DNA of 64,000 nucleotides from SIG480 sp045636865 (GTDB taxonomy: Bacteria > Bacillota > Clostridia > Oscillospirales > JAAYXM01): the NCBI GenBank assembly GCA_045636865.1, contig JAZTYJ010000017.1:6469-70468 (forward strand). The letters run 5' to 3'. Below the pieces are notes generated by a model. The model searched no databases. It had not been told where the DNA came from and saw only the letters and a program-made list of their open reading frames with translations. This document shows positions 7,729-16,065 of this stretch, piece by piece. How positions within the stretch are numbered: position 1 is the first letter of the stretch; each line of letters begins with the position of its first letter. The translations under genes were made by a program, and so were the position numbers.

Positions 7729-8514
7729 ATGGAAAAATTACTCAACAAAGCAGGCTTTATCTGCGATATGGATGGTGTTATCTACCACGGAAACCGTCTC
7801 CTGCCCGGTGCAAAGGAGTTTCTCGACTGGCTCAAGAAAAACGATAAGCACTATCTCTTCCTCACAAACTCGGGAAAGTATACCCCGAAAGAGCTTCAGC
7901 AGAAGCTGAAAAGACTCGGTCTTGATGTTGATGAGTCGCATTTTTACACAAGTGCACTTGCAACTGCACATTTTCTCGACAGTCAGGCACCGGGATGCAG
8001 TGCATACGTTATGGGTGAACACGGCATTATGAACGCGCTCTTTGACAAGGGCATTACATACAACGACGTTGACCCCGACTATGTCGTTGTCGGCGAGCCG
8101 AGCGGTTATAACCCCGATATGATTGCAAAGGCCGTAAGGCTCATTGAAAAGGGCGCAAAGCTCATCGGCACAAACTATGACCTCACAGGTCCGACGGAGG
8201 AGGGAATAGTTCCTGCCTGCCGCGCATTTCTTGCTCCAATTGAGGTTATCACGGGACGTCAGGCATACTATGTCGGAAAGCCGAATCCGCTTATGATGAG
8301 AACAGGTCTCAAGCTTCTCGGTGTTCACTCGGCAGAGGCGGCAATAGTAGGCGACAGAATGGATACCGACATCGTTGCCGGCATTGAGACGGGTATCGAC
8401 ACCGTGCTCGTGCTCTCGGGAGTAACTACTATGGAGGAATGCGAAAAGTTCCCGTACCGTCCGCGAATTATCTTAAATGGAGTGGGGGATATCCCTGCCG
8501 CCGCAAATAAGTAA
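7729..8514 (+). CDS. HAD-superfamily phosphatase, NagD/AraL type
   Basis: A 261-aa HAD phosphatase of the NagD (class IIA cap) group. Motif I is CDMDGVIYHG, with nucleophile D13 and acid D15. Motif II is LTNSG, the cap includes GTNYDLTGPTEEG, the motif III lysine is in YVGKPNP, and motif IV is VGDRMDTDIVAG. Relatives dephosphorylate sugar phosphates, nucleotides or glycerol phosphates, often as broad-range housekeeping or damage-control enzymes. A GAAAGGA ribosome site lies before the ATG. It is monocistronic, with its own promoter and a palindromic terminator just after. The exact substrate cannot be told from sequence. Confidence 0.85.
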   Translation: MEKLLNKAGFICDMDGVIYHGNRLLPGAKEFLDWLKKNDKHYLFLTNSGKYTPKELQQKLKRLGLDVDESHFYTSALATAHFLDSQAPGCSAYVMGEHGIMNALFDKGITYNDVDPDYVVVGEPSGYNPDMIAKAVRLIEKGAKLIGTNYDLTGPTEEGIVPACRAFLAPIEVITGRQAYYVGKPNPLMMRTGLKLLGVHSAEAAIVGDRMDTDIVAGIETGIDTVLVLSGVTTMEECEKFPYRPRIILNGVGDIPAAANK

Positions 8515-8518
8515 ACAA

Positions 8519-8547
8519 AACGACACAGCATATGCTGTGTCGTTTTT
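8519..8547 (+). terminator. Bidirectional terminator with GCATATGC centre
   Basis: ACGACACAGCA-TA-TGCTGTGTCGT is a perfect palindrome with an A-run before it and six T after it. It lies at a convergent gene end. Confidence 0.9.
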
Positions 8548-8616
8548 TCATCATAATAAATAAAAGCACCTTCTTCTATCGGTATCATATCATAATTTGT
8601 TGTGTTTTTTAATGAT

Positions 8617-8771
8617 ATATCGCTGCGCGATATGATATTCGGCGCTGCCGCATAATATATTTGCGATGCAAATATGATATAACATCCGTTCCTTCATATG
8701 CCGAAGGCGTATATCATCGCTCGAAGAGCGATATCATATTGAAGATATATCACCCGTTCCGCAAGGAACGG
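8617..8771. repeat. Array of six short hairpins with GATAT/ATATC linkers
   Basis: Six inverted repeats lie close together: 8617-8633 (ATATCGC/GCGATAT), 8640-8650 (CGGC/GCCG), 8657-8675 (ATATTTGC/GCAAATAT), 8696-8712 (ATATGCC/GGCGTAT), 8716-8732 (ATCGCTC/GAGCGAT) and 8754-8771 (CCGTTCC/GGAACGG with a GCAA loop). Stems differ in sequence but all have 3- or 4-base loops, and several are joined by GATAT-like linkers. An orphan CCGTTCC half-stem at 8686-8692 could pair alternatively with the last hairpin's 3' arm. No ORF fits. The block lies between two convergent terminators. Function unknown. Confidence 0.8.
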
Positions 8772-8780
8772 ATATCATTG

Positions 8781-8820
8781 AAAGAGGTCACCTTTGTCCG
8801 TAGACAAAAGTGACCTCTTT
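8781..8820 (-). terminator. Terminator of the recR/tRNA-Leu transcript
   Basis: An 18-bp stem, AAAGAGGTCAC.TTTGTC with tetraloop, with one wobble pair, just after the tRNA-Leu 3' end on the minus strand. The A/T-rich ends make it plausible in both directions. Confidence 0.8.
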
Positions 8821-8822
8821 CG

Positions 8823-8905
8823 TGGTGCGGGCGGTGGGACTTGAACCCACACGTCGAAGACACTGGCTCCTAAGACCAGCGCGTCTGCCATTCCGCCACG
8901 CCCGC
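8823..8905 (-). tRNA. tRNA-Leu (anticodon TAG)
   Basis: Class II tRNA with acceptor GCGGGCG/CGCCCGC and encoded ACCA end. Anticodon arm CTGGT-CTTAGGA-GCCAG gives anticodon TAG. T-arm contains GGTTCAAGTCC. It starts only 23 bases after the recR stop, without an obvious promoter of its own, so it is probably processed from the dnaX-ybaB-recR message. Confidence 0.95.
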
Positions 8906-8928
8906 GGGATATTAATAATGCAGAATTA

Positions 8929-9528
8929 TTACATTGTTCTTCTGCCTTCAAGAGCGCGAACGAGAGTCATCTCGTCTGCATATTCAAGGTGTCCGCCGAC
9001 GGGGATACCGTAGGCAAGTCGTGTTATCGTGATGCCAAACGGTGAGAGCAGTCGGGAGATATACATCGCCGTAGCTTCACCCTCTGTATCGGGGTTTGTT
9101 GCGAGGATAACCTCGCGGACTTTTCCTTCTGCAACCCGCGCGCAGAGTTCTTTTATCCTGACATCATCGGGACCGATGCCGTTCATCGGAGAGATGCAAC
9201 CGTGAAGAACGTGATAAAGACCATTATATTCGCGCGTCTTTTCGATAGCCGCAACGTCTTTCGGGTCGGAAACCACGCATATCGTCTCGTTGTCTCTCGC
9301 TTCATCTTCGCAGATGGAGCAGATGTCAGAATCGGTCATATTCTGGCACACGGAGCAGAACTTGACTTTCTTTTTTGCTTCGATAATCGCGTTTGCAAAG
9401 CCGTTTGCCTCATCCTCGGGAAGAGCGAGAACGAAAAATGCAAGACGCTGTGCTGTTTTTCTGCCGATTCCGGGAAGCTTCTGGAATTGCTCTATTAAGT
9501 TTTCCACGGGTGCTGTAAAAAAGCGCAT
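8929..9528 (-). CDS. recR: Recombination mediator RecR
   Basis: A 199-aa protein of the usual RecR length. With RecO and RecF it loads RecA on gapped DNA. A helix-hairpin-helix segment (LPGIGRKTAQRLA) is at about residues 18-30. A four-Cys zinc motif follows (C58, C61, C70, C73). A TOPRIM domain begins at ETICVVSDPKD and includes ATNPDTEGEATA. The C-terminus carries the Walker-like IPVGGHLEYADE. It is the third gene of the conserved dnaX-ybaB-recR block and is followed by tRNA-Leu. Confidence 0.97.
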   Translation of the reverse strand: MRFFTAPVENLIEQFQKLPGIGRKTAQRLAFFVLALPEDEANGFANAIIEAKKKVKFCSVCQNMTDSDICSICEDEARDNETICVVSDPKDVAAIEKTREYNGLYHVLHGCISPMNGIGPDDVRIKELCARVAEGKVREVILATNPDTEGEATAMYISRLLSPFGITITRLAYGIPVGGHLEYADEMTLVRALEGRRTM

Positions 9529-9561
9529 CTCAAAGCCTCCTTGTCGCAGATTGTGTGAAAT

Positions 9562-9897
9562 TTAGAAAAGTCCCGGGATGTTCATTCCGCCAGTAATTTT
9601 CTTCATATTTTCGCTTGCGGCAGTTTCTGCCTTGTTCATAGCCTCGGAGATAGCCGCAACGATGAGGTCTTCAAGCATTTCGACATCGTCAGGGTCAACT
9701 GCTTCGGGCTGAATCTTTATTGACGTAACTCTGTTCTTGCCGCTTACTGTTGCCTCGACAACACCGCCGCCTGCAGATGCAGTATAGCTCTGTTCTTCAA
9801 GCTCCTGCTGCATGCGGAGCATATCCTGCTGCATCTTCTGAGCCTGCTTTATCATATTCATATTTATTCCGCCACCGGGAAATCCGCCTTTTGCCAT
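9562..9897 (-). CDS. ebfC: YbaB/EbfC-family nucleoid-associated protein
   Basis: A 111-aa protein matching the YbaB/EbfC family. A Gly/Met-rich start (MAKGGFPGGGINMNMIKQAQKM) and a Q/M-rich helix precede the conserved segments GGGVVEATVSG, IKIQPEAVDPDDVEMLEDLI and AISEAMNKAE. Family members are small dimeric DNA-binding proteins. The gene sits between dnaX and recR, its normal place in Firmicutes, 40 bases after dnaX and 33 bases before recR, so it is certainly co-transcribed. Confidence 0.95.
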   Translation of the reverse strand: MAKGGFPGGGINMNMIKQAQKMQQDMLRMQQELEEQSYTASAGGGVVEATVSGKNRVTSIKIQPEAVDPDDVEMLEDLIVAAISEAMNKAETAASENMKKITGGMNIPGLF

Positions 9898-9937
9898 AAC
9901 TTTTATGAGCGTCGCGCCTTATGCGACACCTGCCTCC

Positions 9938-11587
9938 TTATTTGATTGTTATTTCGTCGAAATCTCCGAGTCCTTCAAGGAGCTCATCCATTCCGCTTGT
10001 TTCGGGAACTTCAACCGAGATTCCGCCGGCTGTAAGTATAATTCCGGGAGAAATCTCGTTTGCCGCCTCACGAAGAATGTTTATGTTTTCGCTTTTCTTA
10101 AGCATTTGCATAACAAATGTGTTTTCACTCGTAAGAGTGAGGATATTGTCCGAAAACTCTGCCGATACCGTCGAGAAAAGGGGAGAGACACCGGGCGAGA
10201 GCTTCGGTTTTGCGCGTGAGAGAATTTTTGCCCACATATCGTCTGCACCTGACGGGGAAGCCTGCGGCTTTGGTTTTGGTGCAGCCGGTGCAGGTTTTGG
10301 TGCAGAAGGGCGTTCTGCCGCTACCTCCTTCGGAGGAGCATCAACCTCAAACGGAACATCTGCAAACGGGTCTGATGCAGGTTTTGGGGTTTCCTTTTTT
10401 GCAACAGGTGCAGAGGAAACTGCCGCAGGAGCAAAGCTTCCGTTTCTGAGCTTTTCGGAAAGCTCATTTACTTTCGCTGTGAGAGAGGAAAGGTTTTCAC
10501 TTGCGGCATTCTCGCAAAGGCGAACACAGCATATTTCAGCATCAATGCGCTTGTTTGCGCTCATTGCAATCGCGCTTGTAGTATCGCGGAGCGTCTCTAT
10601 AACCGAGCAAAGACGGAATGTGTCGAAAAATCCTGCAAGGGACATAAGTTCGCCTGAAGAATATCTCGCGCTTATCTGCGGAATTTCCTTTCCGTCTGCC
10701 GCTTTGAGAATCAGGATATCTCTGAATATATCCGAAAGCTCGTTAAGTACGGAATTTAAGTTTTTACCGCCTGCGTAAATCTGATTGAGAAGGGAAAGCG
10801 CATCTCCGCTGTTGCATTTCGCAATAGCTTCTGCAAGGTCAAATGTCTGCTTGCGCCCTGCAAGACCGACAACGTCTTCAACCGTTTCCTCGGAGACGGT
10901 TTCGCCACTCATCGAAATGCACTGGTCAAGGAGCGAGAGAGCATCGCGCATTGCACCGTCTGATATGCTTGCGATATAGTCTGCCGCAACGTCTGAAAGC
11001 TGTGAGCCCTCGTGCCTTGCGATAAACTTAAGTCGCTCTGAAATTGCAGAGAGGGGGATGCGTTTAAAGATAAAACGCTGACAACGCGACGCGATGGTTG
11101 CGGGAACCTTGTGGAGCTCCGTTGTAGCAAGAATGAAGACAACGTGAGCAGGTGGCTCCTCCATTATCTTTAAAAGCGCGTTGAACGCACTCGAAGAGAA
11201 CATATGAACCTCGTCGATTATGTAGACTCTCTTCTTTACGTTTGCGGGGGTGTAGATTGCCTCATCGCGGAGGTCACGGACGTGGTCAACACCGTTGTTT
11301 GATGCGGCGTCTATCTCAACGATATCAAGAATTTCGCCGCTTGTGATTCCGAGACAGGAAGGGCATTTGTTACACGGGTTTCCGTGGAACGGGTTTTCGC
11401 AGTTTATGGCTTTTGCAAGGATTTTGGCACACGAAGTCTTTCCGGTTCCGCGGGAGCCGGAGAAGAGATATGCATGAGATGTGTGCCCCGTCTCAATCTG
11501 ACGGGTGAGCGTGTCGCAGATAGCCTCCTGACCTACAACATCAGAAAAGCTCTGCGGTCGCCACTTGCGATAAAGAGCCTGATACAT
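9938..11587 (-). CDS. dnaX: DNA polymerase III subunit gamma/tau
   Basis: A 549-aa clamp-loader ATPase. Walker A GSRGTGKTS is at residues 44-52, zinc cysteines lie in ENPFHGNPCNKCPSC, Walker B is in VYIIDEVHMFS, and sensor 1 is ILATTELHKVPATI. A Pro/Ala/Lys-rich linker (about residues 365-450) separates the ATPase core from a C-terminal tau-like domain, so the full-length product is the tau form. No slippery frameshift site was evident. It lies directly downstream of the SRP RNA, as in Bacillus and many Clostridia. Confidence 0.97.
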   Translation of the reverse strand: MYQALYRKWRPQSFSDVVGQEAICDTLTRQIETGHTSHAYLFSGSRGTGKTSCAKILAKAINCENPFHGNPCNKCPSCLGITSGEILDIVEIDAASNNGVDHVRDLRDEAIYTPANVKKRVYIIDEVHMFSSSAFNALLKIMEEPPAHVVFILATTELHKVPATIASRCQRFIFKRIPLSAISERLKFIARHEGSQLSDVAADYIASISDGAMRDALSLLDQCISMSGETVSEETVEDVVGLAGRKQTFDLAEAIAKCNSGDALSLLNQIYAGGKNLNSVLNELSDIFRDILILKAADGKEIPQISARYSSGELMSLAGFFDTFRLCSVIETLRDTTSAIAMSANKRIDAEICCVRLCENAASENLSSLTAKVNELSEKLRNGSFAPAAVSSAPVAKKETPKPASDPFADVPFEVDAPPKEVAAERPSAPKPAPAAPKPKPQASPSGADDMWAKILSRAKPKLSPGVSPLFSTVSAEFSDNILTLTSENTFVMQMLKKSENINILREAANEISPGIILTAGGISVEVPETSGMDELLEGLGDFDEITIK

Positions 11588-11611
11588 TGAAAACCTACCC
11601 CTGTTTTATGC

Positions 11612-11912
11612 TTTGACCTATTGCACGATCGCACACCCGAATTTCGACAACAGACGCATGTGCGGAATTTATACATCCAGCTCAGGACCGGCAACCCTGC
11701 GGCACACAAAGGAAACCGCTTAATGCTGCTCGGTTCCCCGCCTGACATGGTTCACGGCTCTTTGTTGCGCAGGACCGACCCATCAACACTGTATATATAA
11801 CCCTGCCACACGCACCTGAGCCTCGATTCGGGAATTCGCCCCTGCTGTAGCGGATTGCAGGTACAGGGCACCGCTGACTCCCCGGTTAGTGCGATCTTGC
11901 AATAGGCCAAAG
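11612..11912 (-). ncRNA. ffs: Signal recognition particle RNA, large bacterial type
   Basis: About 300 nt read on the minus strand. The ends pair: GGCCTATTGCAAGATCGCAC at the 5' side with GTGCGATCGTGCAATAGGTC at the 3' side. The SRP54-binding helix 8 is visible as ACCATGTCAGGCGGGGAACC followed by GAGCAGCATTAA: the asymmetric loop and a GGAA tetraloop closed by CGG/CCG. The length implies an Alu domain, as in Bacillus and Clostridia scRNA. It fills the gap between asnA and dnaX. Exact ends are estimated from the terminal helix. Confidence 0.93.
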
Positions 11913-11935
11913 AAAATTAAAGTTAAAAAACTGAA

Positions 11936-12946
11936 TTACAAAAGCTTGATTCCGTGTTCACGGCAAATCTCAACGTCTGCCGCAGGCCATACGGATGACT
12001 GAACCTCACCGACGTGGGCGCAATCAAGAAGATACATGCAAAGCCTTGACTGACCGATGCCGCCACCGATGGTGTAGGGAAGCTCACCGTTTAAGAGAGC
12101 CTTCTGGAACGGAAGCTCAAGACGCTCTTCGCAGTTTTCTGAACGAAGCTGTGAAACCAGAGTTTCCTCGTCAACACGGATACCCATTGAAGAAATTTCA
12201 AACGGGCAATCAAGAAGCGGATAATAGAGGATTATATCGCCGTTTAAAGACCAGTCGTCGTAGTCGGGTGCACGACCGTCGTGCTTGCCACCACTCCTTA
12301 ACTTTCCGCCGATCTGCGAAATGAAAACCGCGCCATACTCTTTTGAAATAGCATGCTCGCGCTGTTTTCCCGTAAGGTCGGGATACATCTCCTCAAGCTC
12401 ATAAGTTGAGAAAAATGAAATCTCATCGGGAAGCTTCTTCTTTGTGCCGAAGCGCTCTGAAACTTCGTTTTCTGCCGCCTTGACAACTGAATATATTTTA
12501 CGGACGATGTCTCTTAAAAATTCATCGTTTCTGTCTTTTTTATCAATTACAAGCTCCCAGTCCCACTGGTCAACGTAGATTGAGTGGAGATTGTCTGTAA
12601 CCTCGTCGCGGCGGATGGCGTTCATATCGGTATAGAGACCTTCGCCTTTATCAAAGCCATAAGTCTTAAGTGCCATTCTCTTCCACTTTGCAAGGGAATG
12701 AACGATTTCATAGACGCTGCCGGGCTGTTCAAGAAGGTCAAAAACGACGGGACGCTCAATGCCGTTTAAGTTGTCATTGAGGCCCATTCCGCTTTTAACA
12801 AAAAGCGGAGCGCTGACACGCTCGAGGTTGAGAGCTTCAGCAAGCTTTCTCTCAAACATATCCTTTATCATTTTAACCCCGACTTCTGTTTCGCGGATAG
12901 ACATTTTTCTGTCGTATCCTTCGGGGAGAATGAGACGTTCTTTCAT
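11936..12946 (-). CDS. asnA: Aspartate--ammonia ligase (asparagine synthetase A)
   Basis: A 336-aa class II aminoacyl-tRNA-synthetase-like enzyme that makes asparagine from aspartate, ammonia and ATP. Recognisable AsnA segments include the N-terminal LILPEGYDRKMSIRETEVGV, SAPLFVKSGMGLNDNLNG, VHSLAKWKRMAL, TDMNAIRRDE, YVDQWDWE and the C-terminal GGGIGQSRLCMYLL (motif 3-like). Length is normal. It begins 13 bases after glnA, so both ammonia-consuming enzymes are made from one message. Confidence 0.97.
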   Translation of the reverse strand: MKERLILPEGYDRKMSIRETEVGVKMIKDMFERKLAEALNLERVSAPLFVKSGMGLNDNLNGIERPVVFDLLEQPGSVYEIVHSLAKWKRMALKTYGFDKGEGLYTDMNAIRRDEVTDNLHSIYVDQWDWELVIDKKDRNDEFLRDIVRKIYSVVKAAENEVSERFGTKKKLPDEISFFSTYELEEMYPDLTGKQREHAISKEYGAVFISQIGGKLRSGGKHDGRAPDYDDWSLNGDIILYYPLLDCPFEISSMGIRVDEETLVSQLRSENCEERLELPFQKALLNGELPYTIGGGIGQSRLCMYLLDCAHVGEVQSSVWPAADVEICREHGIKLL

Positions 12947-12959
12947 AGGGCGTTACCTC

Positions 12960-14288
12960 TTAATACTTGATAAGATATCTGTTTACCTCCCAATCGTGAA
13001 CGGTGGAGGTGTATTCGTGCCACTCGCGGCGTTTTGCTTCGATATACTTCGGAGAAATGTGGTCACCGATTGTTTCGAGCATAAGTGAGTCGTTTTCAAA
13101 ATCGTCAACAGCTTCTGAAAGGTTCTTCGGAAGTGAGAGGATTTTGTTTTCGCGAAGTTCTTTTCTTGACATTTCAAAGATGTTGGAGTCAACTGCCGCA
13201 GGGGGAGTGAGCCCTCTCTTTATGCCGTCAAGACCTGCTGCGAGAATTGCCGCAAATGCAAGATACGGGTTTGCAGCAGGGTCGGGGTTTCTGATTTCAA
13301 CACGCGTACCCTCGCCGGATGCGCTCGGAACGCGGACAAGCGGACTGCGGTTTTTAGCAGACCATGCTATGTAAATCGGAGCTTCATAACCGGAAACAAG
13401 ACGCTTATATGAATTTACAAGCGGATTTGTGACGGCAGACATACCGCGTGCGTGCTCAAGAACACCCGCGATGAAGGAATAAGCCTCTTTGCTGAGCCCG
13501 AGAGAGTCAGACGGATCGCAGAAGATATTCTTGCCGTTTTTTGAGAGTGAAATGTTTATGTGCATACCGGAGCCGCAGATACCGAAAATCGGCTTCGGCA
13601 TAAAGGTAGCATGAAGCCCGTTTTTGTGGGCAATGGTTTTTACAAGAAGCTTGAATGTGATGATGTTGTCTGCAGTTGAGAGTGCCTCACCGTACTTGAA
13701 GTCGATCTCGTGCTGGCTGTCAGCATTTTCGTGGTGAGAGGCCTCAATTTCAAAACCCATCTCCTCAAGATAGCTGCACATCTCACGGCGGACGTTTTCA
13801 TCAGTGTCAACAGGGCCGAGGTCAAAGTAGCCTGCGCGGTCGTTTCTTATCGCGGTGGGGTTTCCGTTTTCGTCTGTCTTAAAGAGGAAGAACTCTGCCT
13901 CGGGACCGACGTTTACCGTATATCCCATTTTTGCCGCATCAGCAAGCGCGCGCTTTAAGACGCATCTCGGATCGCCCATAAACGGGTTTCCCTTTGTGTC
14001 GTAAACATCGCAGATAAGACGGGCAACCTTGCCTTCCTCCTTGATCCAGGGAAGGATGCAGAAGGTGTTGAGATCGGGATGAAGATACATATCCGATTCT
14101 TCAACACGGACAAAGCCTTCGATAGAGGAGCCGTCAAACATACACTTGTTATCGAGGGCGTGGGAAAGCTGTCGTGATGTAATTGAAATATTTTTCATTG
14201 TGCCGAAGATGTCAGTAAATTGCAGGCGGATAAAACGCACGTCCTGCTCTTTTACTATTCTTTCGATGTCTTCACGAGTGTAACCCAT
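12960..14288 (-). CDS. glnA: Glutamine synthetase, type I
   Basis: A 442-aa GSI of the short Firmicute (alpha) type. N-terminal beta-grasp RFIRLQFTDIFGTMKNI, the DGSSIEGF signature, metal-binding GPEAEFFLF, ammonia-site HHENADSQHEID, ATP-site segment GSGMHINISL, and ESGY-equivalent SGYEAPIYIAWSAKNRSPLVR are all present. The adenylylation-loop tyrosine region of GSI-beta enzymes is not evident, so control by feedback or protein binding is more likely. It has its own promoter and is followed by asnA. Confidence 0.97.
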   Translation of the reverse strand: MGYTREDIERIVKEQDVRFIRLQFTDIFGTMKNISITSRQLSHALDNKCMFDGSSIEGFVRVEESDMYLHPDLNTFCILPWIKEEGKVARLICDVYDTKGNPFMGDPRCVLKRALADAAKMGYTVNVGPEAEFFLFKTDENGNPTAIRNDRAGYFDLGPVDTDENVRREMCSYLEEMGFEIEASHHENADSQHEIDFKYGEALSTADNIITFKLLVKTIAHKNGLHATFMPKPIFGICGSGMHINISLSKNGKNIFCDPSDSLGLSKEAYSFIAGVLEHARGMSAVTNPLVNSYKRLVSGYEAPIYIAWSAKNRSPLVRVPSASGEGTRVEIRNPDPAANPYLAFAAILAAGLDGIKRGLTPPAAVDSNIFEMSRKELRENKILSLPKNLSEAVDDFENDSLMLETIGDHISPKYIEAKRREWHEYTSTVHDWEVNRYLIKY

Positions 14289-14324
14289 ATCGTACCTCCT
14301 TGGTATGTATCTGTAGATTATATT

Positions 14325-14353
14325 ATTCTACCACGAAAACGTGATTTTTTCAA
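14325..14353 (-). promoter_or_regulatory. Promoter of glnA-asnA
   Basis: On the minus strand TTGAAA (14353-14348), a 17-base spacer and TAGAAT (14330-14325). The spacer contains the inverted repeat CACG-TTTT-CGTG. No GlnR-type TGTNAN7TNACA box is seen. Confidence 0.75.
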
Positions 14354-14356
14354 GTG

Positions 14357-15361
14357 TTATTTGGAATTGGAAAGTCGCACCTCTCCGCTTCTTAAAGAGG
14401 CATCTCCGCGGATTGAAACCGAAGAAAAACCGTACTTTTCCATAAGAAAAAGCTTATTGCTCTTCCGAAGCCCAGCCATCGCAGAAACTCTTTTAGGTGA
14501 GACAAAAAGAGAAAGCTCACCGCCGCGGAGGTTTTCCTTCTCGACTTTTTCTGTTGCAAGAGCGAGATATCGCGCCGCCTGTGCCATTTCTCCGAGCGCC
14601 GGATGATAAGGACCGCAAAGCGCGTCTCCCGAGGACAAATCCTCCGTCGGGTTGAGACCGAAGCGGATTATCGGAATATCTTTTTCTTCAAAAATCGAAA
14701 TCAGCTCCGCACCGAGACGCGCCGCCTCATCGGGCGTTTGCGGAGTATATTTTCCGTATCTCCACAATGTCTCAAGTGCGGTGTCGCGGATGACGACTGT
14801 CGGATAGATTCTCACACCGTCAGGGGAGAGAGAGGCTATCTTTTTTGCAGTTTCAATGTCAAGCTCATTGCTTGAGCCGGGAAGATTTGTCATCATCTGC
14901 AAAATGAGAGAAAATCCGAAACTTTTTATAAGTCGCGCTGATTTTTCGGTGTCTTTTGCCGTATGCCCACGTCCTGCCTTTAAGAGAACAGAATCGTTCA
15001 TAGACTGTGCGCCGAGCTCAATTGTGCGGACACCAAAGCTCCAAAGAGTTTCTAAAATATCCTTACTTATGCAGTCGGGACGCGTCGAGAGTCGGATGTG
15101 CGACACATCACCGCGCTCAATAAAGCGGTGTGCCGCCGAAAGATAGCCCGTCATAAGTTCAGGCTCAATCGCAGTAAAGCTTCCGCCGTAAAAGGCAACC
15201 TCGGCACCCCGTCCCGATTTTGAAAGCGCAGTTTCAATGATGTTCGAGACATCGTCGGGTGTCGGTGGAGCGATAGTTCCCGCAATTTTCTTCTGGTTGC
15301 AGAAAACACAGTCGTGCGGACAGCCGACATGCGGAATGAAAATCGGAATAATCAAGCTCAT
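14357..15361 (-). CDS. Elp3-like radical SAM protein
   Basis: A 334-aa radical SAM enzyme. The cluster motif GCPHDCVFC uses C14, C18 and C21 (C-x3-C-x2-C), followed by VAFYGGSFTA (SAM-binding GGE-like), STRPDCI, VRTIELGAQSMND, the H-rich GRGHTAKD and QMMTNLPG. These are the hallmarks of the Elp3-like bacterial family found next to rnc in many Clostridia. It lacks the GNAT acetyltransferase domain of true Elp3, so a tRNA-modifying role is only inferred. Its ATG overlaps the rnc stop (TAATG), implying translational coupling. Confidence 0.85.
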   Translation of the reverse strand: MSLIIPIFIPHVGCPHDCVFCNQKKIAGTIAPPTPDDVSNIIETALSKSGRGAEVAFYGGSFTAIEPELMTGYLSAAHRFIERGDVSHIRLSTRPDCISKDILETLWSFGVRTIELGAQSMNDSVLLKAGRGHTAKDTEKSARLIKSFGFSLILQMMTNLPGSSNELDIETAKKIASLSPDGVRIYPTVVIRDTALETLWRYGKYTPQTPDEAARLGAELISIFEEKDIPIIRFGLNPTEDLSSGDALCGPYHPALGEMAQAARYLALATEKVEKENLRGGELSLFVSPKRVSAMAGLRKSNKLFLMEKYGFSSVSIRGDASLRSGEVRLSNSK

Positions 15362-16065
15362 TATTCAAGCCCCATAAGGCGAAGTGCTTCGTGAGCCGCC
15401 ATCTGCTCGGCTTCCTTTTTACTTCTGCCAAAGCCGTGTCCGACTGGGTTTGAGTTTATGAGAACCTCAACGGAGAAGCTGCGCTCGTGGTCGGGACCGT
15501 TTGAGTCAAGCATTCGGTAGGAAAGCTTTTCCCCGCGGTTTTTCTGAACGATTTCCTGCAACGCCGTTTTGTAGTCGGTAATTTTAAATTCTCCGGCATC
15601 TTCACAGTCAAAAACGAATGTTTGTATAAAGTTGTGTGCGGCATTCTCGCCTGAATCAAGGTAAATCGCGCCGATTACCGCTTCAAACGCATCTGCGAGG
15701 ATGGAGTCGCGGTTTCTGCCGCCGCCAAGCTCTTCACCGTGTCCGAGAAGGAGCATATCGCCGAGCCCTATCTCGCGTGCACGTTCGCAGAGAGCATCGG
15801 TGCAAACAAGTGCAGAGCGCATCTTTGTGAGCTCGCCTTCGGGTTCATTGGGATATTTTTCAAAAAGGTAAAGTGCAGTATTCATTCCGAGAACAGAGTC
15901 GCCGAGAAATTCAAGACGCTCGTTGTCAGGGACACCTGCCGCTCTGTTTTCGTTTGCATATGAGCTGTGGGTGAGAGCGCGGATAAGAAGACCTTGATTT
16001 TTGAACGTGTAGCCGATTTTCTTCTCAAAAGAGCGGAGAGAATCGGTTTTCGGTGTATTACTCAT
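15361..16065 (-). CDS. rnc: Ribonuclease III
   Basis: A 234-aa RNase III that processes rRNA and other double-stranded RNA. The catalytic signature NERLEFLGDSVLG is at residues 48-60, and the second acidic cluster is in ILADAFEAVIGAIYLD. A C-terminal double-stranded RNA-binding domain starts near residue 160 (DYKTALQEIVQKN through GFGRSKKEAEQMAAHEAL). The start overlaps the plsX stop by 8 bases. In most Firmicutes acpP lies between plsX and rnc; here it does not. Confidence 0.97.
   Translation of the reverse strand: MSNTPKTDSLRSFEKKIGYTFKNQGLLIRALTHSSYANENRAAGVPDNERLEFLGDSVLGMNTALYLFEKYPNEPEGELTKMRSALVCTDALCERAREIGLGDMLLLGHGEELGGGRNRDSILADAFEAVIGAIYLDSGENAAHNFIQTFVFDCEDAGEFKITDYKTALQEIVQKNRGEKLSYRMLDSNGPDHERSFSVEVLINSNPVGHGFGRSKKEAEQMAAHEALRLMGLE

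Noticed and set aside
8617..8771. CRISPR array
   Set aside because: The palindromic units differ in sequence, spacers are not of constant length, and there are no cas genes.
8810..9013. Small plus-strand ORF
   Set aside because: It is the antisense of tRNA-Leu and the recR 3' end.
9921..10778. 285-aa plus-strand ORF
   Set aside because: It is antisense to dnaX, low in complexity (Ala/Ser/Gly rich), and has no ribosome site; the dnaX frame is far better supported.
11533..11748. 71-aa minus-strand ORF
   Set aside because: It lies within the SRP RNA.
14288..14357. Glutamine riboswitch or GlnR box before glnA
   Set aside because: The leader is short and no conserved riboswitch core or GlnR palindrome is visible.
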